Below are positions 34,384-43,029 of a stretch of DNA of 64,000 nt, piece by piece (position 1 is the stretch's first letter; every line of letters starts with the position of its first letter). The DNA lies in contig NZ_CP126738.1 of the NCBI RefSeq assembly GCF_030246865.1, positions 1,364,001 to 1,428,000 on the forward strand, read 5' to 3'. The stretch comes from Microbacterium sp. zg-B96. Lineage in GTDB: Bacteria > Actinomycetota > Actinomycetes > Actinomycetales > Microbacteriaceae. A model generated the notes under the pieces. It made no database searches. It was not told the DNA's origin and worked only from the letters and a program-made list of their open reading frames with translations. The position numbers were made by a program, and so were the translations under genes.

Positions 34384-35316
34384 GTGCGCAGGATTCCCGC
34401 CATCGCCGCCGTCATCGGCTTGTCCACTCTCGCCCTCGTCGGCTGTACGCCCGCTTCCAGCGGAGCGTCGTGTGATCGCGCTGCCTCCGACGCGTCGGTG
34501 CTCGACCTGATCACGGTGTCGGGCGACACCGTGGAGCTGTCCGCACCGGTACACGCCGACGACACGGTGTTCCAGGACATCACCGTCGGCGAGGGCCCCA
34601 CGGTCACCTCTCAAGCGCAGGATGTCGTGTTCGACATCACGATCGCCAGCGGCACAACGGGGGAGACGCTCGTGCAGAGCGGCACCCAGGTGGCGCCGGT
34701 CTCGCAGTGGGCCGAGTTCTACGACGGCATCGCCCAGATGCTCGACTGTGCCACCGAGGGTTCGCTCATCGTCGGCGCGATCGCGCCGGACGACCTCGCG
34801 CCCGAAGCCGCGCAGAGCCTGGGGCTGCAGGAGGGCGATTCCGCGGTCTTCGTCATCGACCTGCAGAAGGTGTACCTCGGCAAGGCCGACGGCGCCGATC
34901 AGTACAACGATCGCCGTGGCATGCCCAGCGTGGTCCTGGCCCCCGACGGCACCCCCGGCGTCATCGTCCCTGACGCCGAGGCGCCGGACGAGCTCGTCGT
35001 GCAGGTTCTCAAGAAGGGCGACGGCGAGGTCGTCACCGGCGACCAGCCGGTGCGCGTGCACTACACCGGCGTCACCTGGGACGAGCGTGAGGTCTTCGAT
35101 TCCACATGGGAGACGGGCACCTCCGCCGCGCTGTCGCTGGACCAGGTCGTTCCCGGATTCGCCGCCGCACTGGAAGGGCAGACCGTCGGGTCGCAGATCC
35201 TCGCGGTGATCCCGCCGGACCAGGCGTACGGCGATGCCGGGCAAGGCGCCGTCCCTCCGGGAGCGACCCTCGTGTTCGTGATCGACATCCTCGGTCTCGA
35301 CGAGGTCGCGGAGTAG
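34384..35316 (+). CDS. FKBP-type peptidyl-prolyl isomerase lipoprotein
   Basis: A 310-residue secreted lipoprotein. The signal peptide has lipobox ALVGC, with lipidated Cys at about residue 20. Two FKBP-like regions follow; the second (about 205-305, VRVHYTGVTWD, VIPPDQAYG, PGATLVFVIDIL) is a recognisable FKBP domain and the first is degenerate. It would assist folding outside the membrane. Tat and Lnt genes lie just downstream, the machinery for export and N-acylation of such proteins. The start is GTG and probably leaderless. Confidence 0.88.
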   Translation: MRRIPAIAAVIGLSTLALVGCTPASSGASCDRAASDASVLDLITVSGDTVELSAPVHADDTVFQDITVGEGPTVTSQAQDVVFDITIASGTTGETLVQSGTQVAPVSQWAEFYDGIAQMLDCATEGSLIVGAIAPDDLAPEAAQSLGLQEGDSAVFVIDLQKVYLGKADGADQYNDRRGMPSVVLAPDGTPGVIVPDAEAPDELVVQVLKKGDGEVVTGDQPVRVHYTGVTWDEREVFDSTWETGTSAALSLDQVVPGFAAALEGQTVGSQILAVIPPDQAYGDAGQGAVPPGATLVFVIDILGLDEVAE

Positions 35317-35321
35317 CACCC

Positions 35322-36332
35322 TTGGCCGCCCCGTCGAGCCGCAGCGCACCCGAGGAGCGCCTGGTCAACCTGCTCGTCGCGCTGATGGCGACCGACCAGG
35401 GGCTGACCAAGGAGACGATCCTCGCGTCGGTTGCGGGCTACCGGGAGCACGCCGAAGCCGGTGCGTCCAAGGACGCGCTGGAGAAGATGTTCGAGCGCGA
35501 CAAGGAGAGCCTGCGGGGCCTGGGCGTGCCGATCGAGACGATCGGCGACTACGCCGACCCGGACGACCTGCGCGAAGCCCGCTACCGCGTGCCGAACGAC
35601 GAGTACGGCCTGCCCGAGGACATCTCCTTCACCCCCGCCGAACTCGCCGTGCTGGCAGTTGCTGGGGGAGTGTGGAGCGAAAGCTCGCTGTCGGCGGAAG
35701 CACGCAGCGGGCTGCGCAAGATCCGCGCGCTCGGCAACGACGTCGACGAGCCCATCCTCGGCTTCTCACCGCGGCTGAGTGTGCGAACGCCCGCGTTCGC
35801 GCCGCTGCAGCGCGCGATGGAGCAGACGCGGGTGGTGTCGTTCCCGTACCTGAAACCGGGGGAGGAGCGCCCGCGCGTGCGTCGCATCCGCCCGCTGGCG
35901 CTGGTGGACTACGAATCGCGCTGGCACGTCCACGGCTTCGACCTCGATCAGGGCGCCGAGCGCACGTTCCTCCTGTCCCGCATCGTCGGCGACGTGACCC
36001 TCACTCGCGAGAGCTTCGACCCGGCGCTGCGCGACGGTGCCGGGGAGCGCGCCGTGGCCGGTCTGGACGATGTGGCCGCCCGGCAGTGCGCCCTGCTGGA
36101 GGTCCACCCCGGCACCGAGGCGTCGCTGCGGCTGCGCCGACGCGCGCAGCCGGCCGAACAGGGGATCCTCGTGCCCTACGTCGACGTCCACGTGTTCTCC
36201 GACGAACTGGCCTCCTACGGACCCGAGGTTCGCGTGGTGGAACCCGCCGTGCTGCGCGACGAGGTGATCCGCCGACTGAAGGCGACGCTCGCCCTGCATG
36301 CGGATGCCATCGCCGACGGAGTCTCGGCATGA
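35322..36332 (+). CDS. pafB: WYL-domain transcriptional regulator PafB
   Basis: A 336-residue protein with an N-terminal HTH (about 10-80) and WYL domain (about 140-240, RRIRPLALVDYESRWHVHGFD). With PafC it forms the mycobacterial DNA-damage activator that controls the LexA-independent repair regulon. The start is TTG at 35322, 5 nt after the FKBP stop, with GGAG 8 nt upstream; no ATG or GTG fits. It is coupled to pafC by an ATGA overlap. Confidence 0.88.
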   Translation: MAAPSSRSAPEERLVNLLVALMATDQGLTKETILASVAGYREHAEAGASKDALEKMFERDKESLRGLGVPIETIGDYADPDDLREARYRVPNDEYGLPEDISFTPAELAVLAVAGGVWSESSLSAEARSGLRKIRALGNDVDEPILGFSPRLSVRTPAFAPLQRAMEQTRVVSFPYLKPGEERPRVRRIRPLALVDYESRWHVHGFDLDQGAERTFLLSRIVGDVTLTRESFDPALRDGAGERAVAGLDDVAARQCALLEVHPGTEASLRLRRRAQPAEQGILVPYVDVHVFSDELASYGPEVRVVEPAVLRDEVIRRLKATLALHADAIADGVSA

Positions 36333-37288
36333 ACGCCCGGCCGATGCACGCCACCGAGCGGGCGGCGCTCATCCTGCAGCTGGTGCCATACCTGATCGGC
36401 AAGGGCGAGGTGTCGGTCGCGGAGGCGGCGGACGAGTTCGAGGTCACCCCCGACCAGATGCGCGACATGGTGCAGAAGCTCACCGTCATCGGGCGCCCCG
36501 GCGACGGCGGCTTCTGGCAGCTGCCCCACGATCTGTTCGACATCGACTGGGACCTGCTGGACGAGCGCGACATCATCGTCATCACCAACACCGTGGGACT
36601 CGAGCGGGCCCCTCGGCTCACCGCTCGTGAGGCCGCCGCGCTGCTGGCGGGTCTGCAGCTGGCGGCCACGCTCCCCGGCGTCGGCGACAACGGGGTCGTG
36701 CAGTCCCTGCTGACCAAACTCGCCCGCGGCGCGGCGAGCGTGCCGGCCGACGTGATCGTCGCCCCCGGTCCCGTCGACGACGTGCGCGTGACCGTGGCGG
36801 ATGCCCTGCGCCGCGGCGTGGCCGTGTCGTTCACCTATCAAGCTCCGGATGCCACGCCCACCACCCGCACTGTCGATCCTGCCAAGGTGCACATCGCCGA
36901 CGGTCAGTGGTACCTGCAGGGATGGTGTCATATGCGCCAGGCGATGCGCACGTTCCACCTCGAGCGGGTCAGCGACGTCACCCTCACCGAGATCCCCATC
37001 ACGCACGGCGGCGATCCGGTGCCCGAGCTGTTCGAACCGAACCCCACCGAGGTCGTCGCGCGCATCCGCTATCCGCACCACACCGCGCCGCTGCTGGGCG
37101 ATTACCTGACGCGGGCCGAGATCGTCGCCGAGCGCGACCGTGAGACGGCGACCATGCGGGTGGCGGACGACCAGAGCCTCAAGCGGGTCGCGGCGCGCCT
37201 GGGCGGCGAAGTCGAGGTGCTCGCCCCCGCCGGTGCGCGCCGCGCGACCGCCGCGTGGGCAGCCGCGGGACTCGCGCAATACCGCTGA
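36329..37288 (+). CDS. pafC: WYL-domain transcriptional regulator PafC
   Basis: A 319-residue partner of PafB with the same HTH-WYL layout. The WYL region is near VHIADGQWYLQGWCHMRQAMRTF (given here in part: WYLQGWCHM). PafBC responds to DNA damage, possibly through a nucleic-acid ligand bound by the WYL domains. The ATG overlaps the pafB stop, so equal synthesis is expected. It precedes tatA, which has its own -10. Confidence 0.88.
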   Translation: MNARPMHATERAALILQLVPYLIGKGEVSVAEAADEFEVTPDQMRDMVQKLTVIGRPGDGGFWQLPHDLFDIDWDLLDERDIIVITNTVGLERAPRLTAREAAALLAGLQLAATLPGVGDNGVVQSLLTKLARGAASVPADVIVAPGPVDDVRVTVADALRRGVAVSFTYQAPDATPTTRTVDPAKVHIADGQWYLQGWCHMRQAMRTFHLERVSDVTLTEIPITHGGDPVPELFEPNPTEVVARIRYPHHTAPLLGDYLTRAEIVAERDRETATMRVADDQSLKRVAARLGGEVEVLAPAGARRATAAWAAAGLAQYR

Positions 37289-37310
37289 GGCTTGCCCCGG
37301 GGTACCGGGT

Positions 37311-37316
37311 TAGACT
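37311..37316 (+). promoter_or_regulatory. -10 box TAGACT upstream of tatA
   Basis: TAGACT about 30 nt before the tatA ATG. A GAGGAG ribosome site follows at 37334-37339, so this transcript has a leader. Confidence 0.4.
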
Positions 37317-37345
37317 GTTTCGAACCCCAATCCGAGGAGACTTCC

Positions 37346-37618
37346 ATGGGCAACGCATTCGGATGGCCGCATCTGCTGATCATCCTCGCGGTCATTCTCC
37401 TGCTGTTCGGCGCGGCGAAGCTTCCCGCACTGGCCAAGAGCGTCGGCCAGTCGGCCCGAGTTTTCAAGGGCGAGATGAAGGCGATGAAGGACGAGGACGT
37501 CCCTCCTGCCAGCACGCCGCCGACCGTCGTCACGCCGCCGACCATCGGCATAGCGAACTCGACCGCCTCCACGACGGCTCCGGACAGCGTGAGCGGGCCC
37601 TCCGAACCAAAGCCGTAG
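37346..37618 (+). CDS. tatA: Sec-independent translocase protein TatA
   Basis: A 90-residue protein with one N-terminal membrane helix (about 8-24, LLIILAVILLLFGAAKLP), an amphipathic helix with the FGAAKLP hinge, and a Pro/Thr/Ser-rich tail. It forms the pore-like oligomer for export of folded twin-arginine proteins. GAGGAG lies 6 nt before the ATG at 37346; an upstream in-frame start lacks a ribosome site. It forms an operon with tatC 6 nt downstream. Confidence 0.93.
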   Translation: MGNAFGWPHLLIILAVILLLFGAAKLPALAKSVGQSARVFKGEMKAMKDEDVPPASTPPTVVTPPTIGIANSTASTTAPDSVSGPSEPKP

Positions 37619-37624
37619 CCCGAC

Positions 37625-38443
37625 GTGGCCACGGCCGAGCAGCAGCGGGTGGATGAGCCCGACCCGCCCCGTCGCGAGAAACGGATGTCCCTCGGCGCGC
37701 ACCTGCTGGAGTTGCGCCGTCGTCTGATGATCGCCGCCGCGGCGCTGGTCGTGGCGATGGTCGTCGCGTTCATCGTGACCGACCCCGTGATCGACTGGAT
37801 CACCGGTCCGATCGAGCAGATCGCCGCACAGCGAGGCGACGACTTCTCCGCGCTCAACTTCGGCACCGTGACTTCCGCGTTCGACCTGCGGATGCGCATC
37901 GCCTTCTCGATCGGGCTGTTCCTGTCCGCACCGGTGTGGCTGTGGCAGATCTGGGCGTTCATCATGCCCGGGCTCACCCGCAAGGAGATCCGGTACACCG
38001 TCGGTTTCGTCGCCGCCGCCATTCCGCTCTTCTTCGCGGGCTGCTACGTCGGCATGTTGGTCGTCCCGCACGTGATCGAGGTGATGTGGTCGTTCACGCC
38101 CGACGGCGCGGTGAACTTCTACAACGCCGCGGAGTACTACGACTTCGTCTTCAAACTGATGATCGTCATCGGCATCTCGTTCGTGCTGCCGGTGTTCCTG
38201 GTGGCGATGAACCTCGCCGGCATCATGTCGGGCCGGGCGATCCTGAAAGGCTGGCGCGCCGCTGTGCTCATCGCCACGATCTTCGCCGCGGTCGCGACGC
38301 CCGCGGCGGATGCCGTCAGCATGCTGTTGCTCGCCGGCATCCTCGTCGTCCTGTTCTTCGCGGCAGCGGGTTTGTCGATGCTGTTCGACCGACGACGCAG
38401 CAAGCGTGATGCGGCGCTGCTGCAGCCGGGGTCCGCCCTGTGA
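37625..38443 (+). CDS. tatC: Sec-independent translocase protein TatC
   Basis: A 272-residue receptor for twin-arginine signal peptides. It has six membrane helices, SLGAHLLELRRRL before helix 1, and FIMPGLTRKE in the first loops, with the conserved acidic and basic residues. The start is GTG. The stop overlaps the helicase GTG (GTGA). Its partner TatA precedes it; no tatB is visible, as is usual next to actinobacterial tatAC. Confidence 0.93.
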   Translation: MATAEQQRVDEPDPPRREKRMSLGAHLLELRRRLMIAAAALVVAMVVAFIVTDPVIDWITGPIEQIAAQRGDDFSALNFGTVTSAFDLRMRIAFSIGLFLSAPVWLWQIWAFIMPGLTRKEIRYTVGFVAAAIPLFFAGCYVGMLVVPHVIEVMWSFTPDGAVNFYNAAEYYDFVFKLMIVIGISFVLPVFLVAMNLAGIMSGRAILKGWRAAVLIATIFAAVATPAADAVSMLLLAGILVVLFFAAAGLSMLFDRRRSKRDAALLQPGSAL

Positions 38444-40926
38444 GTGCACCCAGCCCGGCGGACCGGTACACCGCGGCCTCCGAAGCGCGCCGGCATCCGT
38501 TGACCGCCGACTTCGCCGAGCAGCAGCGGTTCACGCTCGACTCGTTCCAGATCGCCGGATGCCACGCCCTCGAGGATGGTCGCAGCGTACTGGTGGCCGC
38601 ACCCACCGGTGCGGGCAAGACGATCGTCGGCGAGTTCGCCGTTCACCTGGCGATGCGCGAACCCGGGGTGAAGGCGTTCTACACGACGCCGATGAAGGCG
38701 CTGTCGAACCAGAAGTTCCGTGAGCTGCAGGAGGTCTACGGCGTCGACGAAGTGGGCCTGCTCACCGGCGACACCAACATCAACGGCAATGCACGGGTCG
38801 TGGTGATGACCACCGAGGTGCTGCGCAACATGCTGTACGCCGTCTCGCCGGCGCTGCGGGGGCTGCGCTATGTCGTCATGGACGAAGTGCACTACCTGGC
38901 CGATCGGTTCCGCGGCGCGGTGTGGGAAGAGGTCATCATCCACCTGCCGCCGAGCGTGCGGCTGGTGTCGCTGTCGGCGACGGTGTCCAACGCCGAGGAG
39001 TTCGGCGATTGGCTCGACACCGTGCGCGGCGACACCGAGGTGATCGTCTCCGAGATCCGGCCGGTGCCGCTGGAGCAGCACATGCTGGTGCGCGGCGACC
39101 TGCTGCCGCTGTTCGACGACCGCGCCGGCATCGCCACCGCCCAGGTCAACCAGGAGCTCATGCGCATCCGGTCGGTCAAGGGAGCGACGTTCGAGAACAA
39201 TCGTCGCGCCCAGGGCATGAACAGCGCCCGCCACGGCGGCTACGAGTCGACTCACCGCCGCCCGCAGCGCGGCGGCAGACGCCCGGTGCGCCCCAGCAAC
39301 GTCGAGCGGGTGGAGCGGCTTGACCGACCCCAGGTGGTGCAGCTGCTGCAGCGGGCCAACCTGCTGCCGGCGATCTTCTTCATCTTCAGCCGCGCGGGCT
39401 GTGACGGCGCCGTGCAGCAGGTGCGCCGTTCGGGGCTGCAGCTGACCGACGCCGACGAACGGGCCGAGATCCGCCGCATCGTCGAGGAGCGCACCGCCGC
39501 GCTGAACGACGAAGACCTCGGCGTGCTGGGGTTCTGGGAGTGGCGCGAGAACCTGGAACGGGGCATCGCCGCCCACCATGCCGGGCTCCTGCCGGCGTTC
39601 AAGGAGGTCGTCGAGGAGCTGTTCCGGCGCAAGCTGGTCAAGGCCGTCTTCGCCACCGAGACGCTGGCGCTGGGCATCAACATGCCCGCCCGCACCGTCG
39701 TGCTGGAAAAGCTCGAGAAGTTCAACGGCGAGGCCCGCGTAGCCATCACGTCGGGGGAGTACACGCAGCTCACCGGCCGGGCCGGACGGCGCGGCATCGA
39801 CGTCGAGGGTCACGCGGTGATCCAGTGGACCGAGAGCGTGGACCCGCAGGCGGTCGCCGCGCTCGCCTCCCGGCGCACCTATCCGCTCAACTCCAGCTTC
39901 CGCCCCACGTACAACATGGCCGTGAACCTCATCGACCGGTTCGGTCGCGCCCGGGCACGCGAGATCCTGGAATCCTCGTTCGCGCAGTTCCAGGCAGACC
40001 GGTCTGTCGTAGGCCTGGCCCGCCAGGTGCGCGAGGCCGAGGAATCCCTCGCCGGCTACCGCAAGGCGCAGACCTGCGACCGCGGCGACTTCGTGGAGTA
40101 CGCGGGGCTGCGCCGTGAGCTCACCGACCTCGAGAAGCTCAACCGCGCAGACCGCACCGCGCCGGCCAAGCTGCGTCGCCAGCGTCAGCAGGAGATGGAG
40201 TCGCTGCGCCGCCGCATGCAGCATCACCCCTGCCACAGCTGCCCCGACCGTGAGCACCACGCCCGGTGGGGGGAGCGCTACTTCAAGCTCAAGCGGCGTA
40301 CCGACAAGCTGCGCCGGGAGATCGAGACGCGCACCGGCACCGTCGCGCGGGTGTTCGACCGGGTTGTGGACGTGCTCACCGCGCTGGACTACGTCGCGGT
40401 CGACGACGACGGGCGCACGACGCTCACCGCCGCCGGGCGCACGATGCGCCGTATCTACGGCGAACGCGATCTGCTGGTGGCCGAAGCGCTGCGCCGCGGC
40501 ATCTGGAAGAACCTGGATGCCGCATCGCTCGCAGCCCTGGCTTGCTGCCTCGTCTACGAACCGCGCCGCGACTCGGAGGGGCCGGGGGAGTACGGCCTGC
40601 CCAGAGGGGCGTTCCGCACCGCGCTCACCGAGACGCAGCTGCTGTGGGCACAGCTGGACGACCTGGAGCGTGACCACCACCTCCCCGGCAGTGAACCGGT
40701 GGCCACCGGGCTGGCGCAGGCGATGCACACCTGGGCGCGCGGCGGGATGCTCGACCGCGTACTGACAGAGGCGGACCTCGCCGCCGGCGACTTCGTGCGC
40801 TGGGCCAAGCAGACCATCGACCTGCTCGACCAGCTGTCGCTCGTCGCGGACGGCCCCGTCGCCGCCACCGCCCGCAAAGCCCTCGACGCCGTGCGACGCG
40901 GCATCGTCGCGTACAGCGGCGTATGA
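38440..40926 (+). CDS. helY: Ski2-like DEAD/DEAH helicase (HelY type)
   Basis: An 828-residue SF2 RNA-helicase-like protein. Walker A is APTGAGKTIVGEF, Walker B is VVMDEVHYLADRFRG, SAT is LVSLSATVSN, and motif VI is QLTGRAGRRGIDVEG. The C-terminal region has the C-x2-C cluster PCHSC and a helical DSHCT-like domain. The equivalent gene lies next to tatC in many actinobacteria. The role is probably RNA turnover, but this is not established. It is coupled at both ends by 4-nt overlaps with tatC and lnt. Confidence 0.92.
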   Translation: MSAPSPADRYTAASEARRHPLTADFAEQQRFTLDSFQIAGCHALEDGRSVLVAAPTGAGKTIVGEFAVHLAMREPGVKAFYTTPMKALSNQKFRELQEVYGVDEVGLLTGDTNINGNARVVVMTTEVLRNMLYAVSPALRGLRYVVMDEVHYLADRFRGAVWEEVIIHLPPSVRLVSLSATVSNAEEFGDWLDTVRGDTEVIVSEIRPVPLEQHMLVRGDLLPLFDDRAGIATAQVNQELMRIRSVKGATFENNRRAQGMNSARHGGYESTHRRPQRGGRRPVRPSNVERVERLDRPQVVQLLQRANLLPAIFFIFSRAGCDGAVQQVRRSGLQLTDADERAEIRRIVEERTAALNDEDLGVLGFWEWRENLERGIAAHHAGLLPAFKEVVEELFRRKLVKAVFATETLALGINMPARTVVLEKLEKFNGEARVAITSGEYTQLTGRAGRRGIDVEGHAVIQWTESVDPQAVAALASRRTYPLNSSFRPTYNMAVNLIDRFGRARAREILESSFAQFQADRSVVGLARQVREAEESLAGYRKAQTCDRGDFVEYAGLRRELTDLEKLNRADRTAPAKLRRQRQQEMESLRRRMQHHPCHSCPDREHHARWGERYFKLKRRTDKLRREIETRTGTVARVFDRVVDVLTALDYVAVDDDGRTTLTAAGRTMRRIYGERDLLVAEALRRGIWKNLDAASLAALACCLVYEPRRDSEGPGEYGLPRGAFRTALTETQLLWAQLDDLERDHHLPGSEPVATGLAQAMHTWARGGMLDRVLTEADLAAGDFVRWAKQTIDLLDQLSLVADGPVAATARKALDAVRRGIVAYSGV

Positions 40927-42527
40927 ACCGCACCGCCGCGTGCGCCCCGCTGCCGCGCCCGCTGGTGCCCCTGTGGGTGGCACTGCTGGCGGCGCTCGTC
41001 GGCGGCCCGGTACTGGATCTCGCCTATCCGGATGTGGGCTGGTGGCCGCTGGCATTCGTCGGCATCGCGTTCGCGTTGGTCTCGCTCATCGGCCGCTCCG
41101 GCGGGGGAGCGCTTCTGGTGGGCGCGGTGTTCGGCGCCTCCTTCTTCTTCACGCACATCGTGTGGATCACCCGTTACCTCGGCGCGATTCCGTGGTTCGC
41201 CCTCGCCGGGCTGCAGACGCTGCTCTGGGCGGTCGGGTCCCTGCTCATCGCGTTGGCCTACCGGTGGATGCCGCAGGTGCTGGGCGGCACCTGGGGGCGG
41301 CTGCTCGCGCTTCCGGCCCTCGTGGCGGGGCTGTGGACCGCTCGAGAGCTGTTCATGGGTTCCTGGCCCTATACCGGCTTCCCCTGGGCGCGCTTGGGGA
41401 TGAGTCAGTCCGAGAGCCCGCTGGCGCATCTGGCGTCGTGGACGGGCGTGGCCGGGCTCACCTTCGTGATGGTGTTCGCCACCGCCGCCGCGATCGAATG
41501 GGCGCGGCTGGGGCGCTGGCGCACCTGGCAGACGGCCCTTCCCACCGTGGTCGCCCTCGCGGTGCTGCTGCTGACCCCCGCGTTCCCCACGACACCCGCC
41601 GGGTCGCTGCGGGTGGGCGCGGTGCAGGGCAACGGCCCGGCGGCGTATTTCGACGAGCGGGAGGCGTACGACGTCTTCCAGTCGCAGCTGGATGCCACCG
41701 AACCGCTGCTGGACGAGGACCTCGACGTGCTGCTGTGGCCCGAGGGCGGCATCGACGCCGACCCGCTGCAGAACGAATCGGTCGCCAGGACGCTGGACCG
41801 CCTCGCCGAGACGATCGACGCGCCGCTCATCGTCAACGCGGCCACCACCCGCGACGAGGCGGGCTACAACACCTCGATGCTGTGGGAGCCGGGCGCCGAC
41901 AACCCGGTGGCGCTGCACGACAAGCGCGTCCCGGTGCCGATGGGCGAGTACGTGCCCGACCGCTGGTTCTTCGAGGCGATCGTGCCGGACCTGGTGGGGC
42001 TCATCCAGCGCGAGTACACCCCGGGCACCAACCCGCCGGTGTTCGACGTCGACGGGATCGATGTGGGCCTGGCGATCTGCTTCGACGTCATCTACGACGA
42101 CGTCATCTGGGAGGGCGCCCGTGACGGCGCCGAGGTCTACATGCTGCAGACCAACAACGCCGACTTCCGCGACACCGACGAGAACCTGCAGCAGCTCGCC
42201 TTCGCGCGGATGCGCGCGATCGAGACGGGTCGCTCGGTGGTGAACCTGTCGACGGTCGGCACCAGTCAGGTGATCGCGCCCGACGGCGCGGTGATCGACG
42301 CACTGCCCGCAGGCGAGGCCGGCGCCATGCTCACCGACGTTCCGCTGCGCACCGGGCTGACGCCCGCGGTCATCGTGGGCGCGACGGTGAAACTGATTCT
42401 CGGCTGGGGCAGCATCCTGGCGCTGGCCCTCGTCGCCGGAGCGCACCTGGCGCGGCGGCGTCGAGCCGAGCGTGCAACAACGACGACGCCGGCCCCCGAA
42501 GGGACCGGCGTCGTCGAATCCGATTGA
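40923..42527 (+). CDS. lnt: Apolipoprotein N-acyltransferase
   Basis: A 534-residue membrane enzyme that adds the third acyl chain to lipoproteins. It has seven or so N-terminal helices followed by a nitrilase-type periplasmic domain with the triad Glu (LWPEGGI), Lys (LHDKRVPVPMGEY) and Cys (LAICFDVIY). All three are present. The ATG overlaps the helY stop. No polyprenol mannosyltransferase follows, unlike mycobacteria where it is fused or adjacent; rbpA is next, as in mycobacteria. Confidence 0.92.
   Translation: MNRTAACAPLPRPLVPLWVALLAALVGGPVLDLAYPDVGWWPLAFVGIAFALVSLIGRSGGGALLVGAVFGASFFFTHIVWITRYLGAIPWFALAGLQTLLWAVGSLLIALAYRWMPQVLGGTWGRLLALPALVAGLWTARELFMGSWPYTGFPWARLGMSQSESPLAHLASWTGVAGLTFVMVFATAAAIEWARLGRWRTWQTALPTVVALAVLLLTPAFPTTPAGSLRVGAVQGNGPAAYFDEREAYDVFQSQLDATEPLLDEDLDVLLWPEGGIDADPLQNESVARTLDRLAETIDAPLIVNAATTRDEAGYNTSMLWEPGADNPVALHDKRVPVPMGEYVPDRWFFEAIVPDLVGLIQREYTPGTNPPVFDVDGIDVGLAICFDVIYDDVIWEGARDGAEVYMLQTNNADFRDTDENLQQLAFARMRAIETGRSVVNLSTVGTSQVIAPDGAVIDALPAGEAGAMLTDVPLRTGLTPAVIVGATVKLILGWGSILALALVAGAHLARRRRAERATTTTPAPEGTGVVESD
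42481..42516. terminator. Hairpin within the 3' end of lnt, between lnt and rbpA
   Basis: A perfect 12-bp stem, CGACGACGCCGG (42481-42492) with CCGGCGTCGTCG (42505-42516), and a 12-nt loop. It ends 9 nt before the lnt stop codon, so the hairpin is coding. There is no T-tract. It probably terminates both convergent genes. Confidence 0.5.
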
Positions 42528-42531
42528 GTCG

Positions 42532-42912
42532 TCAGGCGCTCTTCTTCGCCGTCACGTCCTGGCTGGTGCCGCGTCGCTCACGGATGAATGACAGACGCTC
42601 CTCGAGCAGCTCTTCGAGCTCGGGAAGCGTACGCCGCTCCAGCAGCATGTCCCAGTGCGTGCGCGGGATCTTGTCGCCGCTGTGATCGACCTCGACGGTC
42701 TTGTCGCCGACGCGCAATACCGCCTCGGCCCCGCAGGTGCGGCACTCCCAGGTCTGGGGCGCTTCAGCATCGACCGCGAACGGCAGGCTGGTCTCCTTGC
42801 CACACTCGGTGCACACGTACGTGTGGGTAGTGCGCTCATGAAATACGACGCCGTCCTCGCTCTGTAGGCTGGACGCGCCGAGTCGGATGCCGCGCAAGCT
42901 GCGGTCTGCCAT
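42532..42912 (-). CDS. rbpA: RNA polymerase-binding protein RbpA
   Basis: A 126-residue actinobacterial transcription factor that binds RNA polymerase and sigma and stabilises the open complex. MADRSLRGIRLG is the N-terminal tail. The core barrel has CTECGKE and CRTCGAE, cysteine pairs that bind zinc in some members. HSGDKIPRTHWDMLLERRT is the basic linker and sigma-interacting domain. The ATG at 42912 has GAGAGGA upstream; an open frame extends further without support. Confidence 0.95.
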   Translation of the reverse strand: MADRSLRGIRLGASSLQSEDGVVFHERTTHTYVCTECGKETSLPFAVDAEAPQTWECRTCGAEAVLRVGDKTVEVDHSGDKIPRTHWDMLLERRTLPELEELLEERLSFIRERRGTSQDVTAKKSA

Positions 42913-43029
42913 TGTGTGGTCCTCTCGTCGCCTGTTCAGGTATAGCGCTGCGACCTGTGCGCATACTCCGAACGAGCCCCGCGTGGGTGGCATTCACAGC
43001 CGATCCCCAGCCCCACCGAAGGGGCGCCC

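Noticed and set aside
34384-35316. FKBP gene as a relic or part of the pupylation system
   Set aside because: FKBP genes often lie in this neighbourhood, but the protein is an exported lipoprotein with no link to Pup in its sequence.
38137-41055. 972-codon open frame on the minus strand opposite helY
   Set aside because: A shadow of a real gene in G+C-rich DNA. Its product is low-complexity (His, Arg, Gly, Asp), and the plus-strand helicase is complete.
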